From positions 1 to 64,000 of the forward strand of contig NZ_RCZE01000016.1 in the NCBI RefSeq assembly GCF_006438915.1: DNA of 64,000 nt, written 5' to 3'. Shown here piece by piece: positions 33,299 through 41,921 of this stretch. Position numbers and translations under genes: made by a program. The notes under the pieces were generated by a model that had not been told where the DNA came from, made no database searches, and was given only the letters and a program-made list of their open reading frames with translations. The DNA comes from Pseudomonas arsenicoxydans (lineage in GTDB: Bacteria; Pseudomonadota; Gammaproteobacteria; Pseudomonadales; Pseudomonadaceae). Positions within the stretch are counted from its first letter, which is position 1. Each line of letters opens with the position of its first letter.

Positions 33299-35803
33299 TC
33301 AACCCTCGCGCAACACTGTCAGGGGGCTGGCGTTCAACGCACGACGCGTACCGAACACACCGGCACCGCCAATCAGCACCGCACCGATCAGGGGCAGCAC
33401 CAACAACCACGGATGCGGATGCCACGGCAGGTCGAAAGCGTAGCGGTAAAGCACCAGGCTCACCAGTTCCGAGCCGAGTGCCGCCAACAAACCGCTGACC
33501 GCGCCGAGTAAACCGAACTCGATCCGCCGGGCCTTCACCAGTAACTGCCGTTCGGCTCCCAGCGCGCGCAACAGGGCGCCCTGACGAATGCGTTCATCGA
33601 GCGTCGCCTGCAGGCCGGAAAACAACACCGCCATCCCCGCCGCGAGTACAAACAACAGCACATATTCCACCGCCAGCGTGACCTGGGCGAGGATGCTGCG
33701 CAGCTGTTCCAGCAAGGCTTCGACCTGCAGAATCGTCACCGCCGGGAAGCTGCGCGAGAGGTCGACAATCTGCTGATCGTGACCGGCCGCCAGATAGAAA
33801 CTGGTCAGGTACGTCGCCGGCAAATCCTTCAAGGTGCCGGGCTGGAAGATCATGAAAAAGTTCGGCTGGAAGTTGTCCCAGTTGATCTCTCGCAAGCTGG
33901 TGACCGTCGCTTCACGATTGACCCCGCCCACGGTAAACACCAGGTGATCACCGAGCTTGAGCTTCAGGCTTTCGGCCACTTTGCCTTCAACCGACACACC
34001 GGGTACCTCGTCGGGTGCCTGCTCGGTCCACCAGTTGCCCGCCGTGAGTTTGTTGCCCGCCGGCAAGTCCGCCGCCCAGGTCAGGCTCAGGTCGCGCTGG
34101 ATCGCCCGATCCCCCGCCGAGTCCTTGCTGACGATGTCCTGCACCGGTTCACCATTAATGCTGATCAGTCGACCTGGTACCACCGGGTAGAGCGGCGCGG
34201 ACTGCGCCGACAGTTGAATCAGGCGATCCGTAAAGGACTGTTTGTCCGCCGGCAGAATGTTCAGCGCAAAATAATTCGGCGCGTTTTTCGGCAATTGGTT
34301 CTGCCAGGTGTCCAGCAGTTCACCTCTGAGCAACGCGATCAGCGCCATGGACAGCAGAATCAGGCCGAAGGCCAAGGCTTGTCCCGCTGCGGCTAGTGGA
34401 TGGCGCAGCAACTGGCCCAGCCCGAGGCGCCAGGGCAGCGAAGCGCGGGCCAGCAGCCGGCGCAGGCTTTTGAGCAGTAGCAAGAGCATGCCGCCGAGCA
34501 CCAGCGCGGCGATCACGCCCCCGCCGAGCAAGGCGAAGGTCAGCACCAGGTCGAGGCTTAGGCGCCACATGATCAGGCCGAGCGCGCCGAGGGCGGCGCC
34601 ATAGACCATCCAGGTGCTGGACGGTATCGGCAACATGTCTCGGCGCAACACGCGCAAGGGTGGCACGCGACCGAGCGCGGCCAGCGGTGGCAGGGCAAAT
34701 CCGGCCAGTGCCACCAAACCGGTACCGATCCCGGCGATGGCCGGCAGCAGACCACCCGGCGGCACGTCGGTCGGCAGCAAATCATGCAACAACGCGAACA
34801 GCCCCAGCTGTGCCAGCCATCCGAGGAGGGCGCCACTGAGGCTGGCGAGCAGCCCGAGTACCGTCAGCTGCAAACTGAACAGCACCATGGTTTCCCGGCG
34901 TGACAGGCCAAGGCAACGCAGCAGGGCACTGGCATCGAAGCGGCGCGTGGCGAAGCGCGTGGCCGACAGCGCTACCGCCACGCCGGACAACAGGACTGCC
35001 ACCAGACTTGCCATGTTGAGGTAACGCTCGGCCTTGCCCAGCGCGCCGCCAATTTGTCGGTTGCCGTCGCGGGCATCCTGCAGGCGCTGGTTGGCGGCCA
35101 GGCCAGGCTTGATCAGTTGGCGATAGGTTTCCAGCGCCTCGGCCTTGCCGCGCCAGAGTTCGCGGTAGCTGACCCGGCTTCCGGGTTGCACCACACCGGT
35201 GGCGGCCAGGTCGCTGAGGTTGATCAGCACCCGGGGCGTAAGGCTGTAGAAATTGCCGGCGCGGTCGGGTTCGTAGGTCAGGACGCGCGCCAGTTTCAGG
35301 GTTTTCATGCCGACGTCGATGCTGTCGCCGATCTTCAGATCCAGCGCCGTCAGCAGTCGTGCCTCGACCCAGGCCTCGCCGGATTTCGGTCCTCCACCGG
35401 GTTCTTCCGGGGCAAAAGGCGCCGGGGCGCTTTTCAGTTGGCCGCGCAGTGGATAGACCGCGTCAGCCGCTTTGATACTGGACAGCTGGATGCTGTTATC
35501 GGTGGCGATGACGCTGGAGAACTCCACCACTTGAGCGTGTTCAAGCCCCAGCTCCGTACCGCTTTTGATCTGTTCAGGGCGTGCCGGTGAGCTGCCTTCG
35601 AGCAACAGGTCGGCGCCGAGAAATTCGGTGGCGCGCAACATCATGGCGCCGTTCAGGCGGGCGCCAAAGTAGCCGATGGCGGTACTCGCCGCCACGGCCA
35701 CCAGCAAGGCGAAGAACAGCACGCGCAATTCGCCGGCGCGGGCATCGCGCAGCAGTTGGCGGATGGCAAGACTGAACAGACGCAACAGCGGCAGGCGTGC
35801 CAT
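33299..35803 (-). CDS. ABC transporter permease, FtsX/YbbP family
   Basis: An 834-residue permease with ten or so helices and two FtsX-type repeats: one helix at about 20-40, a large extracytoplasmic domain (about 45-255), helices from 260 to 500, a second large domain (about 505-705) and three final helices. It corresponds to YbbP of E. coli, with the ATPase gene just upstream. The start is ATG 35803, sharing one base with the ATPase stop (TGATG), so the two are coupled. The substrate is unknown. Confidence 0.9.
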   Translation of the reverse strand: MARLPLLRLFSLAIRQLLRDARAGELRVLFFALLVAVAASTAIGYFGARLNGAMMLRATEFLGADLLLEGSSPARPEQIKSGTELGLEHAQVVEFSSVIATDNSIQLSSIKAADAVYPLRGQLKSAPAPFAPEEPGGGPKSGEAWVEARLLTALDLKIGDSIDVGMKTLKLARVLTYEPDRAGNFYSLTPRVLINLSDLAATGVVQPGSRVSYRELWRGKAEALETYRQLIKPGLAANQRLQDARDGNRQIGGALGKAERYLNMASLVAVLLSGVAVALSATRFATRRFDASALLRCLGLSRRETMVLFSLQLTVLGLLASLSGALLGWLAQLGLFALLHDLLPTDVPPGGLLPAIAGIGTGLVALAGFALPPLAALGRVPPLRVLRRDMLPIPSSTWMVYGAALGALGLIMWRLSLDLVLTFALLGGGVIAALVLGGMLLLLLKSLRRLLARASLPWRLGLGQLLRHPLAAAGQALAFGLILLSMALIALLRGELLDTWQNQLPKNAPNYFALNILPADKQSFTDRLIQLSAQSAPLYPVVPGRLISINGEPVQDIVSKDSAGDRAIQRDLSLTWAADLPAGNKLTAGNWWTEQAPDEVPGVSVEGKVAESLKLKLGDHLVFTVGGVNREATVTSLREINWDNFQPNFFMIFQPGTLKDLPATYLTSFYLAAGHDQQIVDLSRSFPAVTILQVEALLEQLRSILAQVTLAVEYVLLFVLAAGMAVLFSGLQATLDERIRQGALLRALGAERQLLVKARRIEFGLLGAVSGLLAALGSELVSLVLYRYAFDLPWHPHPWLLVLPLIGAVLIGGAGVFGTRRALNASPLTVLREG

Positions 35804-36486
35804 CAAGGCTCCAATGGGGCGACCAGCAGGCCGGCTTCAAGGCGGATCAGGCGCCGGCAGCGATGTGCCAGGCGTTCGTCGTGGGTCACCAGTACCAGCG
35901 TCGTGCCGCGTTCCTTGTTGAGTTCGAACAACAAGTCGCTGATGCGCTCACCGGTGTGGCTGTCGAGATTGCCGGTGGGTTCATCGGCGAACAGCACGTC
36001 GGGCTCGGCGGCAAACGCCCGGGCAATCGCCACCCGTTGCTGTTCACCCCCCGAGAGCTGGCGCGGTGAGTGGGTCAGGCGCTGGCCCAGGCCGACCCGT
36101 TGCAGCAACTCGGTGGCACGTTCGCGAGCGTCTTTGCGGCCATCGAGTTCCAGCGGCAGCATGACGTTTTCCAGGGCGTTGAGGCTGTCGAGCAGCTGAA
36201 AGGACTGAAATACAAAACCGACATGCTCGGCCCGAATGCGCGCACGTTGATCTTCATCGAGGGTGCTCAGCCCTTGCCCGGCGAGGGTGACTTCGCCGCT
36301 GCTGGGCAGGTCGAGGCCGGCGAGCAGGCCGAGGAGGGTGGACTTGCCGGAACCGGAGGCGCCGACGATGGCCAGGCTGTCACCCTTGTTCAGTTCCAGG
36401 CTGAGTTCGTGCAGGATAGTCAGTTCACCTTCCGCGCTGGGAACCACTTTGCTGAGGTTCTTCGCGGTGAGAATGCTTGCGCCCAT
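35803..36486 (-). CDS. ABC transporter ATP-binding protein, YbbA/LolD type
   Basis: A 227-residue ATPase: Walker A GASGSGKSTL (about 44-53), signature LSGGEQQRVAIARA, Walker B DVLFADEPTGNLD and H-loop VTHDE. The best match is YbbA, partner of YbbP and neighbour of tesA in many gammaproteobacteria. Start MGASILTAKN (36486) lies only 10 bp from the tesA ATG on the other strand, so the two promoters must overlap or sit inside the opposite coding region. Confidence 0.92.
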   Translation of the reverse strand: MGASILTAKNLSKVVPSAEGELTILHELSLELNKGDSLAIVGASGSGKSTLLGLLAGLDLPSSGEVTLAGQGLSTLDEDQRARIRAEHVGFVFQSFQLLDSLNALENVMLPLELDGRKDARERATELLQRVGLGQRLTHSPRQLSGGEQQRVAIARAFAAEPDVLFADEPTGNLDSHTGERISDLLFELNKERGTTLVLVTHDERLAHRCRRLIRLEAGLLVAPLEP

Positions 36487-36496
36487 GGAGAATCCG

Positions 36497-37102
36497 ATGC
36501 GTGTGTGGTTTTTGAGTGCTGGCCTGGCCTTGATGTGCATGGCCCAGAACGCAGCGGCGGGTACTGTCCTGATCGTTGGCGATAGTATCAGCGCGGGTTT
36601 CGGACTGGATACCCGGTTGGGGTGGGTCTCGCTGCTCGAACAACGGCTCAAGCACGAAGGTTTCGACGATAAAGTGGTCAATGCCTCCATCAGCGGCGAC
36701 ACCAGTGCCGGAGGCCAGGCGCGCCTGCCTGCGCTGCTTGCAGAGCATAAGCCGCAACTCGTCATCCTCGAGTTGGGTGGCAATGACGGACTGCGTGGAT
36801 TGCTTCCGACTCAATTGCAACAAAACCTTGCGGCAATGATCGACAGCTCTCGCGCAAGCGGTGCCAAGGTTCTGCTATTGGGCATGCAACTGCCGCCCAA
36901 TTACGGTGTGCGTTACACCGAGGCCTTTGCCAGGGTCTACAGCACGCTGGCCACTGAGAAAAACATCGCGCTGGTGCCGTTTTTCCTCGACGGTGTCGGC
37001 GGTCATCCGGACTTGATGCAGGCTGACGGCATACACCCGGCGGCCGGGGCTCAGGACAAGTTGCTGGATAATGTCTGGCCTACGCTAAAACCGCTGTTAT
37101 GA
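36497..37102 (+). CDS. tesA: TesA, arylesterase / acyl-CoA thioesterase I / lysophospholipase
   Basis: A 201-residue SGNH hydrolase with signal peptide (MRVWFLSAGLALMCMAQNAA). The nucleophile is in GDSISAGFGLD, the oxyanion residues in GGNDGLRG and the Asp-His pair in ADGIHPAAGAQ. It is periplasmic and hydrolyses small esters and thioesters. It is divergent from the ABC ATPase gene with 10 bp between start codons, the same layout as tesA-ybbA in E. coli. Confidence 0.93.
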   Translation: MRVWFLSAGLALMCMAQNAAAGTVLIVGDSISAGFGLDTRLGWVSLLEQRLKHEGFDDKVVNASISGDTSAGGQARLPALLAEHKPQLVILELGGNDGLRGLLPTQLQQNLAAMIDSSRASGAKVLLLGMQLPPNYGVRYTEAFARVYSTLATEKNIALVPFFLDGVGGHPDLMQADGIHPAAGAQDKLLDNVWPTLKPLL

Positions 37103-37159
37103 CCCTTTTCTAGGCGCAGGCTTTCGGCTAAGGTGGCGGCCCCCGATTTGGAGCCCCCG

Positions 37160-37453
37160 ATGCCGCGTCCTGCCTGGTCACTTTTTGCCTACCAACTGAT
37201 CGAGCCTGACGAACAGCTGGATCTGTTCGCCTGCCAGGAAGTGCGGGTGCATCTGGTAACCCGACAACTGGAACTAGGCGGCTCGGCGGACCGAACCTTG
37301 TGCGGCAGCCTGCTGCCAGCACAGCCACGCTGGTCGAGTGTGGATCGTCGGGTTTTCCAGGACCAGCGCCTGTGCTCGCTGTGCCGGGCCATCCTGGAAT
37401 CGCAAAAACGCGGCACCTCGCCGATCTGGCCAGAACTGCGTTTCGAGCTCTGA
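37160..37453 (+). CDS. Conserved hypothetical protein with CxxC motif
   Basis: A 97-residue protein starting MPRPAWSLFAYQL. Cysteines sit at DLFACQE, RTLCGS and LCSLCRA, the last a possible metal-binding CxxC. No known domain recognised. It follows tesA by 57 bp and could share its transcript. No signal or membrane helix. Confidence 0.65.
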   Translation: MPRPAWSLFAYQLIEPDEQLDLFACQEVRVHLVTRQLELGGSADRTLCGSLLPAQPRWSSVDRRVFQDQRLCSLCRAILESQKRGTSPIWPELRFEL

Positions 37454-37555
37454 CGCCTAAAAGATAGCGTGCTATCGGCCAACTCCCCGAAATTCCAGGC
37501 GGCGGTGTACAATCCCGTTTTTATACCCTTGTCGATCATGCGAAGGACTTTCCGG

Positions 37556-38527
37556 ATGTTGCCGCGTTTTCCTGCCGTCACCCGCTGCCTGTCTCTTGCC
37601 GCCCTTTGTATGGCCGGTCCAGCTGCAGCATTGGAGTTTCCCCTGCCACCGCCCGGTGAAGACATCATCGGCCAGGTGCAGGTGATCAAGGCCAAGTACG
37701 AAGATACCTTCGCCGACCTTGGTACCGCTTACGACCTGGGCTACACGGAAATGATCGCGGCCAACCCGGGTGTCGATGCATGGTTGCCGGGCGCCGGTAC
37801 TGAAGTCATTCTGCCGACCCGTTTCATCCTGCCACCGGGCCCGCGCGAAGGCATCGTGATCAACCTGGCCGAGTACCGCCTCTATTACTACCCCAAAGGC
37901 CAGAACGTGGTGTACACGTTCCCGTTGGGGATTGGTCGTGAGGGTTGGGGATCGCCGATCGCCCACACCACCATCACCGCGAAAACGCCTAACCCGACCT
38001 GGACCCCTCCAGCGTCGATCAAGGCAGAGCACGCCGCCGATGGTGATCCGCTGCCGAATGTGGTGCCAGCGGGCCCGGATAACCCTCTGGGGCCGTTCAA
38101 GTTCAGCCTGGGCACGCCGGGCTACCTGATTCATGGTTCGAACAAGAAATTCGGCATTGGTATGCGCACCAGTCACGGCTGCTTCCGCATGTTCAACAAT
38201 AACGTGCTGGAAATGGCGAAAATGGTGCCGGTCGGCACATCGGTACGGATCATCAACGACCCGTACAAGTTTGGCGTAAGCGGCGGCAAGGTGTATCTCG
38301 AAGCGCACACCCCGCTGGATGACAAGGGCAACCCGTCGGTGGTCGACAAGCACACGTCGGTGATCAATGCGATGCTCAAGCGTGAAGACATCACCAACAA
38401 CCTGCGGATGAACTGGGATGTGGTGCGGGACGTGGTCGCCGCTGAAGATGGCCTGCCAGTGGAAATCGCGGTGCCCAATGGCTCCGCGCCGATGGTCTCG
38501 AATACGCCGCTCGATCCGTTGCAGTAA
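37556..38527 (+). CDS. L,D-transpeptidase (YkuD family) with LysM-like domain
   Basis: A 323-residue exported enzyme: signal peptide (about 1-25), a LysM-like segment (about 35-82; VIKAKYEDTFADLGTAYDLG), then the YkuD domain with the catalytic HGSNKKFGIGMRTSHGCFRM block split into His and SHGC (Cys nucleophile). It links peptidoglycan stems or attaches a lipoprotein; the Lpp-type OprI is encoded two transcription units away. GAAGGA sits 8 bp before ATG 37556; earlier ATGs at 37538 and 37469 lack one. Confidence 0.9.
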   Translation: MLPRFPAVTRCLSLAALCMAGPAAALEFPLPPPGEDIIGQVQVIKAKYEDTFADLGTAYDLGYTEMIAANPGVDAWLPGAGTEVILPTRFILPPGPREGIVINLAEYRLYYYPKGQNVVYTFPLGIGREGWGSPIAHTTITAKTPNPTWTPPASIKAEHAADGDPLPNVVPAGPDNPLGPFKFSLGTPGYLIHGSNKKFGIGMRTSHGCFRMFNNNVLEMAKMVPVGTSVRIINDPYKFGVSGGKVYLEAHTPLDDKGNPSVVDKHTSVINAMLKREDITNNLRMNWDVVRDVVAAEDGLPVEIAVPNGSAPMVSNTPLDPLQ

Positions 38528-38540
38528 AGCCTAAAAAAAC

Positions 38541-38572
38541 CCGCCGACGCAGGCCGCGTCGGCGGTTTTTTT
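38541..38572 (+). terminator. Rho-independent terminator after the L,D-transpeptidase gene
   Basis: CCGCCGACGC-AGGCC-GCGTCGGCGG followed by seven T. Confidence 0.95.
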
Positions 38573-38593
38573 AATGCCCGATGGAAACATCAG

Positions 38594-38627
38594 GCATTAA
38601 AAAGCCGACCCATAAATGGGTCGGCTT
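38594..38627 (-). terminator. Rho-independent terminator of oprI
   Basis: On the minus strand AAGCCGACCCA-TTTA-TGGGTCGGCTT then TTTAATG. It lies 20 bp past the oprI stop, back-to-back with the opposite terminator. Confidence 0.92.
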
Positions 38628-38648
38628 GATAACAATCCCGAGGGATTA

Positions 38649-38900
38649 TTACTTACGGCTAGCTTTGTCCAGCATGCGCAGAGCACGCTCGTTAGCTTCG
38701 TCAGCAGTCTGTTGTGCTTTTTGAGCAGCAGCCAGAGCTTCATCAGCTTTACGGTAAGCTTCGTCTGCACGAGCCTGGGAGCGAGCAGCTGCGTCTTCAG
38801 TAGCGGTCAGACGTGCTTCGGTTTCTTTCGATGCGCTGCTGCAACCGGTAGCCAGAACTGCGGCCAGAGCCAGAGCAGAGAATTTCAGAACGTTGTTCAT
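38649..38900 (-). CDS. oprI: Outer membrane lipoprotein OprI (Lpp-like)
   Basis: An 83-residue murein lipoprotein, the exact length of P. aeruginosa OprI. Signal MNNVLKFSALALAAVLATGC with lipid Cys20, then an alanine-rich coiled coil (heptads through ARSQARADEAYRKADEAL) and C-terminal lysine for attachment to peptidoglycan. AAGGGGAA is a very strong ribosome site. Codon use is highly biased, as for an abundant protein. An ATG at 38921 is upstream of that site and unlikely. Confidence 0.95.
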   Translation of the reverse strand: MNNVLKFSALALAAVLATGCSSASKETEARLTATEDAAARSQARADEAYRKADEALAAAQKAQQTADEANERALRMLDKASRK

Positions 38901-38968
38901 CGTGTTCCCCTTCAAGGACATTCTATTAAGTTAGCTGTCTCCTCAGAGTGAGGAAATAGCCGGCGTAC

Positions 38969-38996
38969 ATACTACTCATTACTACTCGTAAGTAAA
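38969..38996 (-). promoter_or_regulatory. Candidate oprI promoter
   Basis: On the minus strand TTTACT, a 16-bp spacer and TAGTAT, giving a leader of about 60 bases. Confidence 0.35.
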
Positions 38997-39096
38997 CTGA
39001 CGTAAAGCAAGAAGCAAAAAAAATTGTAGGCGTTGATTCTTTTTCGAGCAACTTTTAACTGCATTGTTTAAAAAATATCCAGCTGCGAGGCCCGAG

Positions 39097-39474
39097 ATGA
39101 GCGAGCCGCTCAAAAAAAGTTCCGCGCACTCACAGGGCTTTTTTTCCGTCTTGGCTAAAGTCTGGCTAAATGAGTTCGTCCATACTTCTGTTCGAATTTT
39201 GCGCAGTGACTCTCATAATCTTTATCCATCTAGAGGTGACTTTAAGAGCGCGGATTCGTCTTATGTCTCAATATCCGGCAATGTTCAGGCTGCCGACCCG
39301 CAAAGACCGTCGGTCGAGCCGTCCCTGCGTAACCCCGAGCTGCACCCGCTGACTGAGCCTGATGACGAGCGCACCTTGAGCATTTCTGCCAATGGTGCCT
39401 ACTATTTGATACGTGCTCGGTTGCGCGAGATCGCTGCAGTTCTTCTCGGTGTCCATTGGCACGGGGTGGCGTAG
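39097..39474 (+). CDS. Doubtful hypothetical protein
   Basis: A 125-residue open frame from MSEPLKKSS with GAGG 6 bp upstream. Its C-terminal half contains a plausible segment (RTLSISANGAYYLIRARLRE) but codon use is not typical for the genome and no domain is recognised. It lies between oprI and a GNAT gene and may not be translated. Confidence 0.35.
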   Translation: MSEPLKKSSAHSQGFFSVLAKVWLNEFVHTSVRILRSDSHNLYPSRGDFKSADSSYVSISGNVQAADPQRPSVEPSLRNPELHPLTEPDDERTLSISANGAYYLIRARLREIAAVLLGVHWHGVA

Positions 39475-39540
39475 ATGTTCCTTCGCCGGAAAAACATCGG
39501 TAAGGTAGGGGTCAGAATTCAAGACCCGCGAGGAGTAGTG

Positions 39541-39822
39541 ATGAGCGAGGCGTTGTCCATCCACCATGACCAGGCTGGTCATCAATTCGAGACCAGTGTG
39601 GACGGTCATCGTGCCTACCTGACCTATATGGATCTGGGAAAGCAGACCCTGGATATCTATCGCACCTTCGTACCCAACGCTTTGCGTGGTCGCGGCATCG
39701 CTGCGGCATTGACCGAGAAGGCGCTGGAGTACGCTGACGAAATGGGTTACACCGTCATTCCATCGTGCTCCTACGTTGAGCGCTACATGGAGCGTCACCA
39801 GCGGCACGCCGCCAAGCTGTGA
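39541..39822 (+). CDS. Small GNAT-family N-acetyltransferase
   Basis: A 93-residue minimal acetyltransferase of the YidJ/Acetyltransf_CG type: ALRGRGIAAALTEKALEYA is the acetyl-CoA loop, then YTVIPSCSYVERYMERH. The substrate is unknown. GAGGAG lies 5 bp before the ATG. A terminator follows after 20 bp. Confidence 0.88.
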   Translation: MSEALSIHHDQAGHQFETSVDGHRAYLTYMDLGKQTLDIYRTFVPNALRGRGIAAALTEKALEYADEMGYTVIPSCSYVERYMERHQRHAAKL

Positions 39823-39842
39823 CCCAAACGAACGCATAAAAA

Positions 39843-39869
39843 AACGCCAGGTTTAAGCCTGGCGTTTTT
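39843..39869. terminator. Rho-independent terminator between GNAT and DAHP synthase genes
   Basis: AACGCCAGG-TTTAAG-CCTGGCGTT with T/A tracts on both sides, so it can serve both convergent genes. Confidence 0.92.
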
Positions 39870-39887
39870 GTGTGCGCTAAACGGTGA

Positions 39888-40964
39888 TCAGGTGCGATCG
39901 CGTTTGGGCAGCACGTCCTTGAGCTTGGCATGCATGCTGCGCAAGGTGTTTTCGGTGGCGGACCAATCGATACAGGCATCGGTGATCGACACGCCGTATT
40001 GCAGGTCGGCGAGGTCTTTCGGAATCGCCTGGCAGCCCCAGTTCAAGTGACTCTCGACCATCAGGCCGATGATCGACTGGTTGCCTTCGAGGATCTGGTT
40101 GGCGACGTTCTCCATCACCAGCGGTTGCAGGGCCGGGTCCTTGTTGGAGTTGGCGTGGCTGCAATCGACCATGATGTTCGGCTTGATCTTCGCCTTGTTC
40201 AGCGCTTGCTCGCAGAGCGCGACACTGACCGAATCGTAGTTCGGCTTACCGTTGCCACCGCGCAGCACCACGTGGCCGTAGGCGTTGCCCTTGGTGGTGA
40301 CGATCGACACGCCACCTTCCTGGTTGATGCCCAGGAAGCGGTGCGGGCTGGAAACCGATTGCAGGGCGTTGATCGCCACGGTCAGGCCGCCGTCGGTGCC
40401 GTTCTTGAAGCCGACAGCCGAAGACAGGCCGGACGCCATTTCGCGGTGCGTCTGGGATTCGGTGGTGCGCGCGCCGATGGCCGACCAGCTGATCAAGTCC
40501 TGCAAGTATTGCGGGGAGATCGGGTCGAGGGCTTCGGTTGCGGTCGGCAGGCCCATTTCGGCCAGGTCCAGCAGCAACTGGCGACCGATGTGCAAGCCGT
40601 CCTGAATCTTGAACGAGTCGTCCAGGTACGGGTCGTTGATCAAGCCTTTCCAGCCGACGGTGGTGCGTGGTTTCTCGAAATACACGCGCATGACCAGATA
40701 CAGGGTATCGGACACTTCTGCCGCGAGCGCCTTCAGGCGCTCGGCGTATTCGTGGGCAGCCTTGATGTCGTGGATCGAGCAAGGCCCGATGACGACGAAC
40801 AGGCGGTGGTCGGTGCCATCCAGGATATTGCGAATGACTTCGCGGCCCTTGGTGACGGTGCGCAGGGCGGCGTCGCTCAGGGGGAGGTCACGCTTGAGCT
40901 GATCAGGAGTGATCAGCGTCTCGTTGGAGGCGACGTTTAGGTCGTTGATCGGTAAATCAGCCAT
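39888..40964 (-). CDS. Class I 3-deoxy-7-phosphoheptulonate synthase
   Basis: A 358-residue AroF/G/H-type DAHP synthase: KGREVIRN, VIGPCSIHD (PEP site), YFEKPRTTVGWKGL, LRGGNGKPNYD and VDCSHANSNKD are conserved. It condenses PEP with erythrose 4-phosphate, the entry step of the shikimate pathway. Which amino acid inhibits it cannot be told here. The window also encodes an unrelated class II enzyme at 55194-56540. Confidence 0.95.
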   Translation of the reverse strand: MADLPINDLNVASNETLITPDQLKRDLPLSDAALRTVTKGREVIRNILDGTDHRLFVVIGPCSIHDIKAAHEYAERLKALAAEVSDTLYLVMRVYFEKPRTTVGWKGLINDPYLDDSFKIQDGLHIGRQLLLDLAEMGLPTATEALDPISPQYLQDLISWSAIGARTTESQTHREMASGLSSAVGFKNGTDGGLTVAINALQSVSSPHRFLGINQEGGVSIVTTKGNAYGHVVLRGGNGKPNYDSVSVALCEQALNKAKIKPNIMVDCSHANSNKDPALQPLVMENVANQILEGNQSIIGLMVESHLNWGCQAIPKDLADLQYGVSITDACIDWSATENTLRSMHAKLKDVLPKRDRT

Positions 40965-41092
40965 CGTTTACTCGTCAGGTCACGGGTGCCGGCCGCCAGC
41001 GAACCCGCGCGGCGGAGCACAGCAAATTAAGCGCGTCGGGGACCCGAACCTTAGCGCGTTACGCGCCTGCTCGACAATGGGCACACACCTGT

Positions 41093-41536
41093 TTAATCCA
41101 GCACAGCCTGTGCAAATGCCTTGCGCACGGTGTCGTGAGAGAACTCGTCGGCATGCGCCTGGACCCATTCGAGGGCCAGCGCCTGAATACCCTGCAAGTC
41201 GTCGTGCGCGTCATGCAGGCGACAATAGCGTTCGATCTGGCACACTTGCTCGCCCATTCGGGCACTGAACAGCATCTGCTCGTCGACAAAGGCAATGCCC
41301 ACCAGGTAGCCGCGTTTGCGCCGCAGGCACCAAGCCACATAGCCCAAGTAGCGCAAGTCGGGGTTCAGGGTCGGCATGCGCACTTCCAGCGCCGTGCCGT
41401 GGCGCCAGGCCCGGTGATAATTGCAAGCCATGCCCCCGAGGCTGATAGTGTGCAAGCGCTGTCGCGAGATGCACTCATGCGTGAGCAACGTTAATTCGAC
41501 GGGCACATCGTCAGGATGAGGAATAAAACGTCCCAT
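41093..41536 (-). CDS. PilZ domain-containing protein
   Basis: A 147-residue PilZ protein: MGRFIPHPDDVPVELTL, then CISRQRLHTISLGGMACNYHR matching the RxxxR...D/NxSxGG c-di-GMP motif only in part (SxGG is clear), and a C-terminal helix. Start 41536 has GGGAG 8 bp upstream; an in-frame ATG at 41569 also has a G-rich site. The ATG at 41536 overlaps, on the other strand, the ATG of the thioredoxin-like gene (CATG). Confidence 0.82.
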   Translation of the reverse strand: MGRFIPHPDDVPVELTLLTHECISRQRLHTISLGGMACNYHRAWRHGTALEVRMPTLNPDLRYLGYVAWCLRRKRGYLVGIAFVDEQMLFSARMGEQVCQIERYCRLHDAHDDLQGIQALALEWVQAHADEFSHDTVRKAFAQAVLD

Positions 41537-41921
41537 GAACACGGACTCCCTGTGTCGGCCATCTGACATTGTTTCCCCCAGTATAGTGGTCGAATTGGAA
41601 CTGACCGATTTCGATGCCGACCAACGGCTGCTGGCAATGCCCGGTGTTTCCCTGGTGATTTTCACCAGTGTCGGCTGCGCCAGTTGCCGATTCGCCCGTG
41701 AGCAATTGCCAAGGCTCGATCTGGCAGTCGATCGACTGTGCTGGATCGATGCCGGGAACAATGGCGGGGTGGTCGAGCGTTATCAGGTTTTTCATTTGCC
41801 GGCGCTGTTTTTAGTGCGCGACGGTGAGTTCTTCGGGGCATTAAAATCGCGCCTGACCGGCACCGAACTCAATGAAGCGGTCGGACGGGCGCTGATGAAA
41901 ACAGCAGAGGAGTTGCCATGA
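41535..41921 (+). CDS. Thioredoxin-like protein
   Basis: A 128-residue thioredoxin-fold protein with the active-site motif CASC (VGCASCRFAREQLP) and the cis-proline region LPALFLVRDG. The CxxC is unusual (CASC instead of CGPC), so the redox role may be special. The start has AGGAA at a rather long 12 bp. Its stop overlaps the start of the next gene (ATGA), so they are coupled. Confidence 0.8.
   Translation: MNTDSLCRPSDIVSPSIVVELELTDFDADQRLLAMPGVSLVIFTSVGCASCRFAREQLPRLDLAVDRLCWIDAGNNGGVVERYQVFHLPALFLVRDGEFFGALKSRLTGTELNEAVGRALMKTAEELP

Noticed and set aside
39930..40940. Plus-strand open frame of 336 codons opposite the class I DAHP synthase gene
   Set aside because: Antisense shadow; the DAHP synthase on the other strand is fully conserved.
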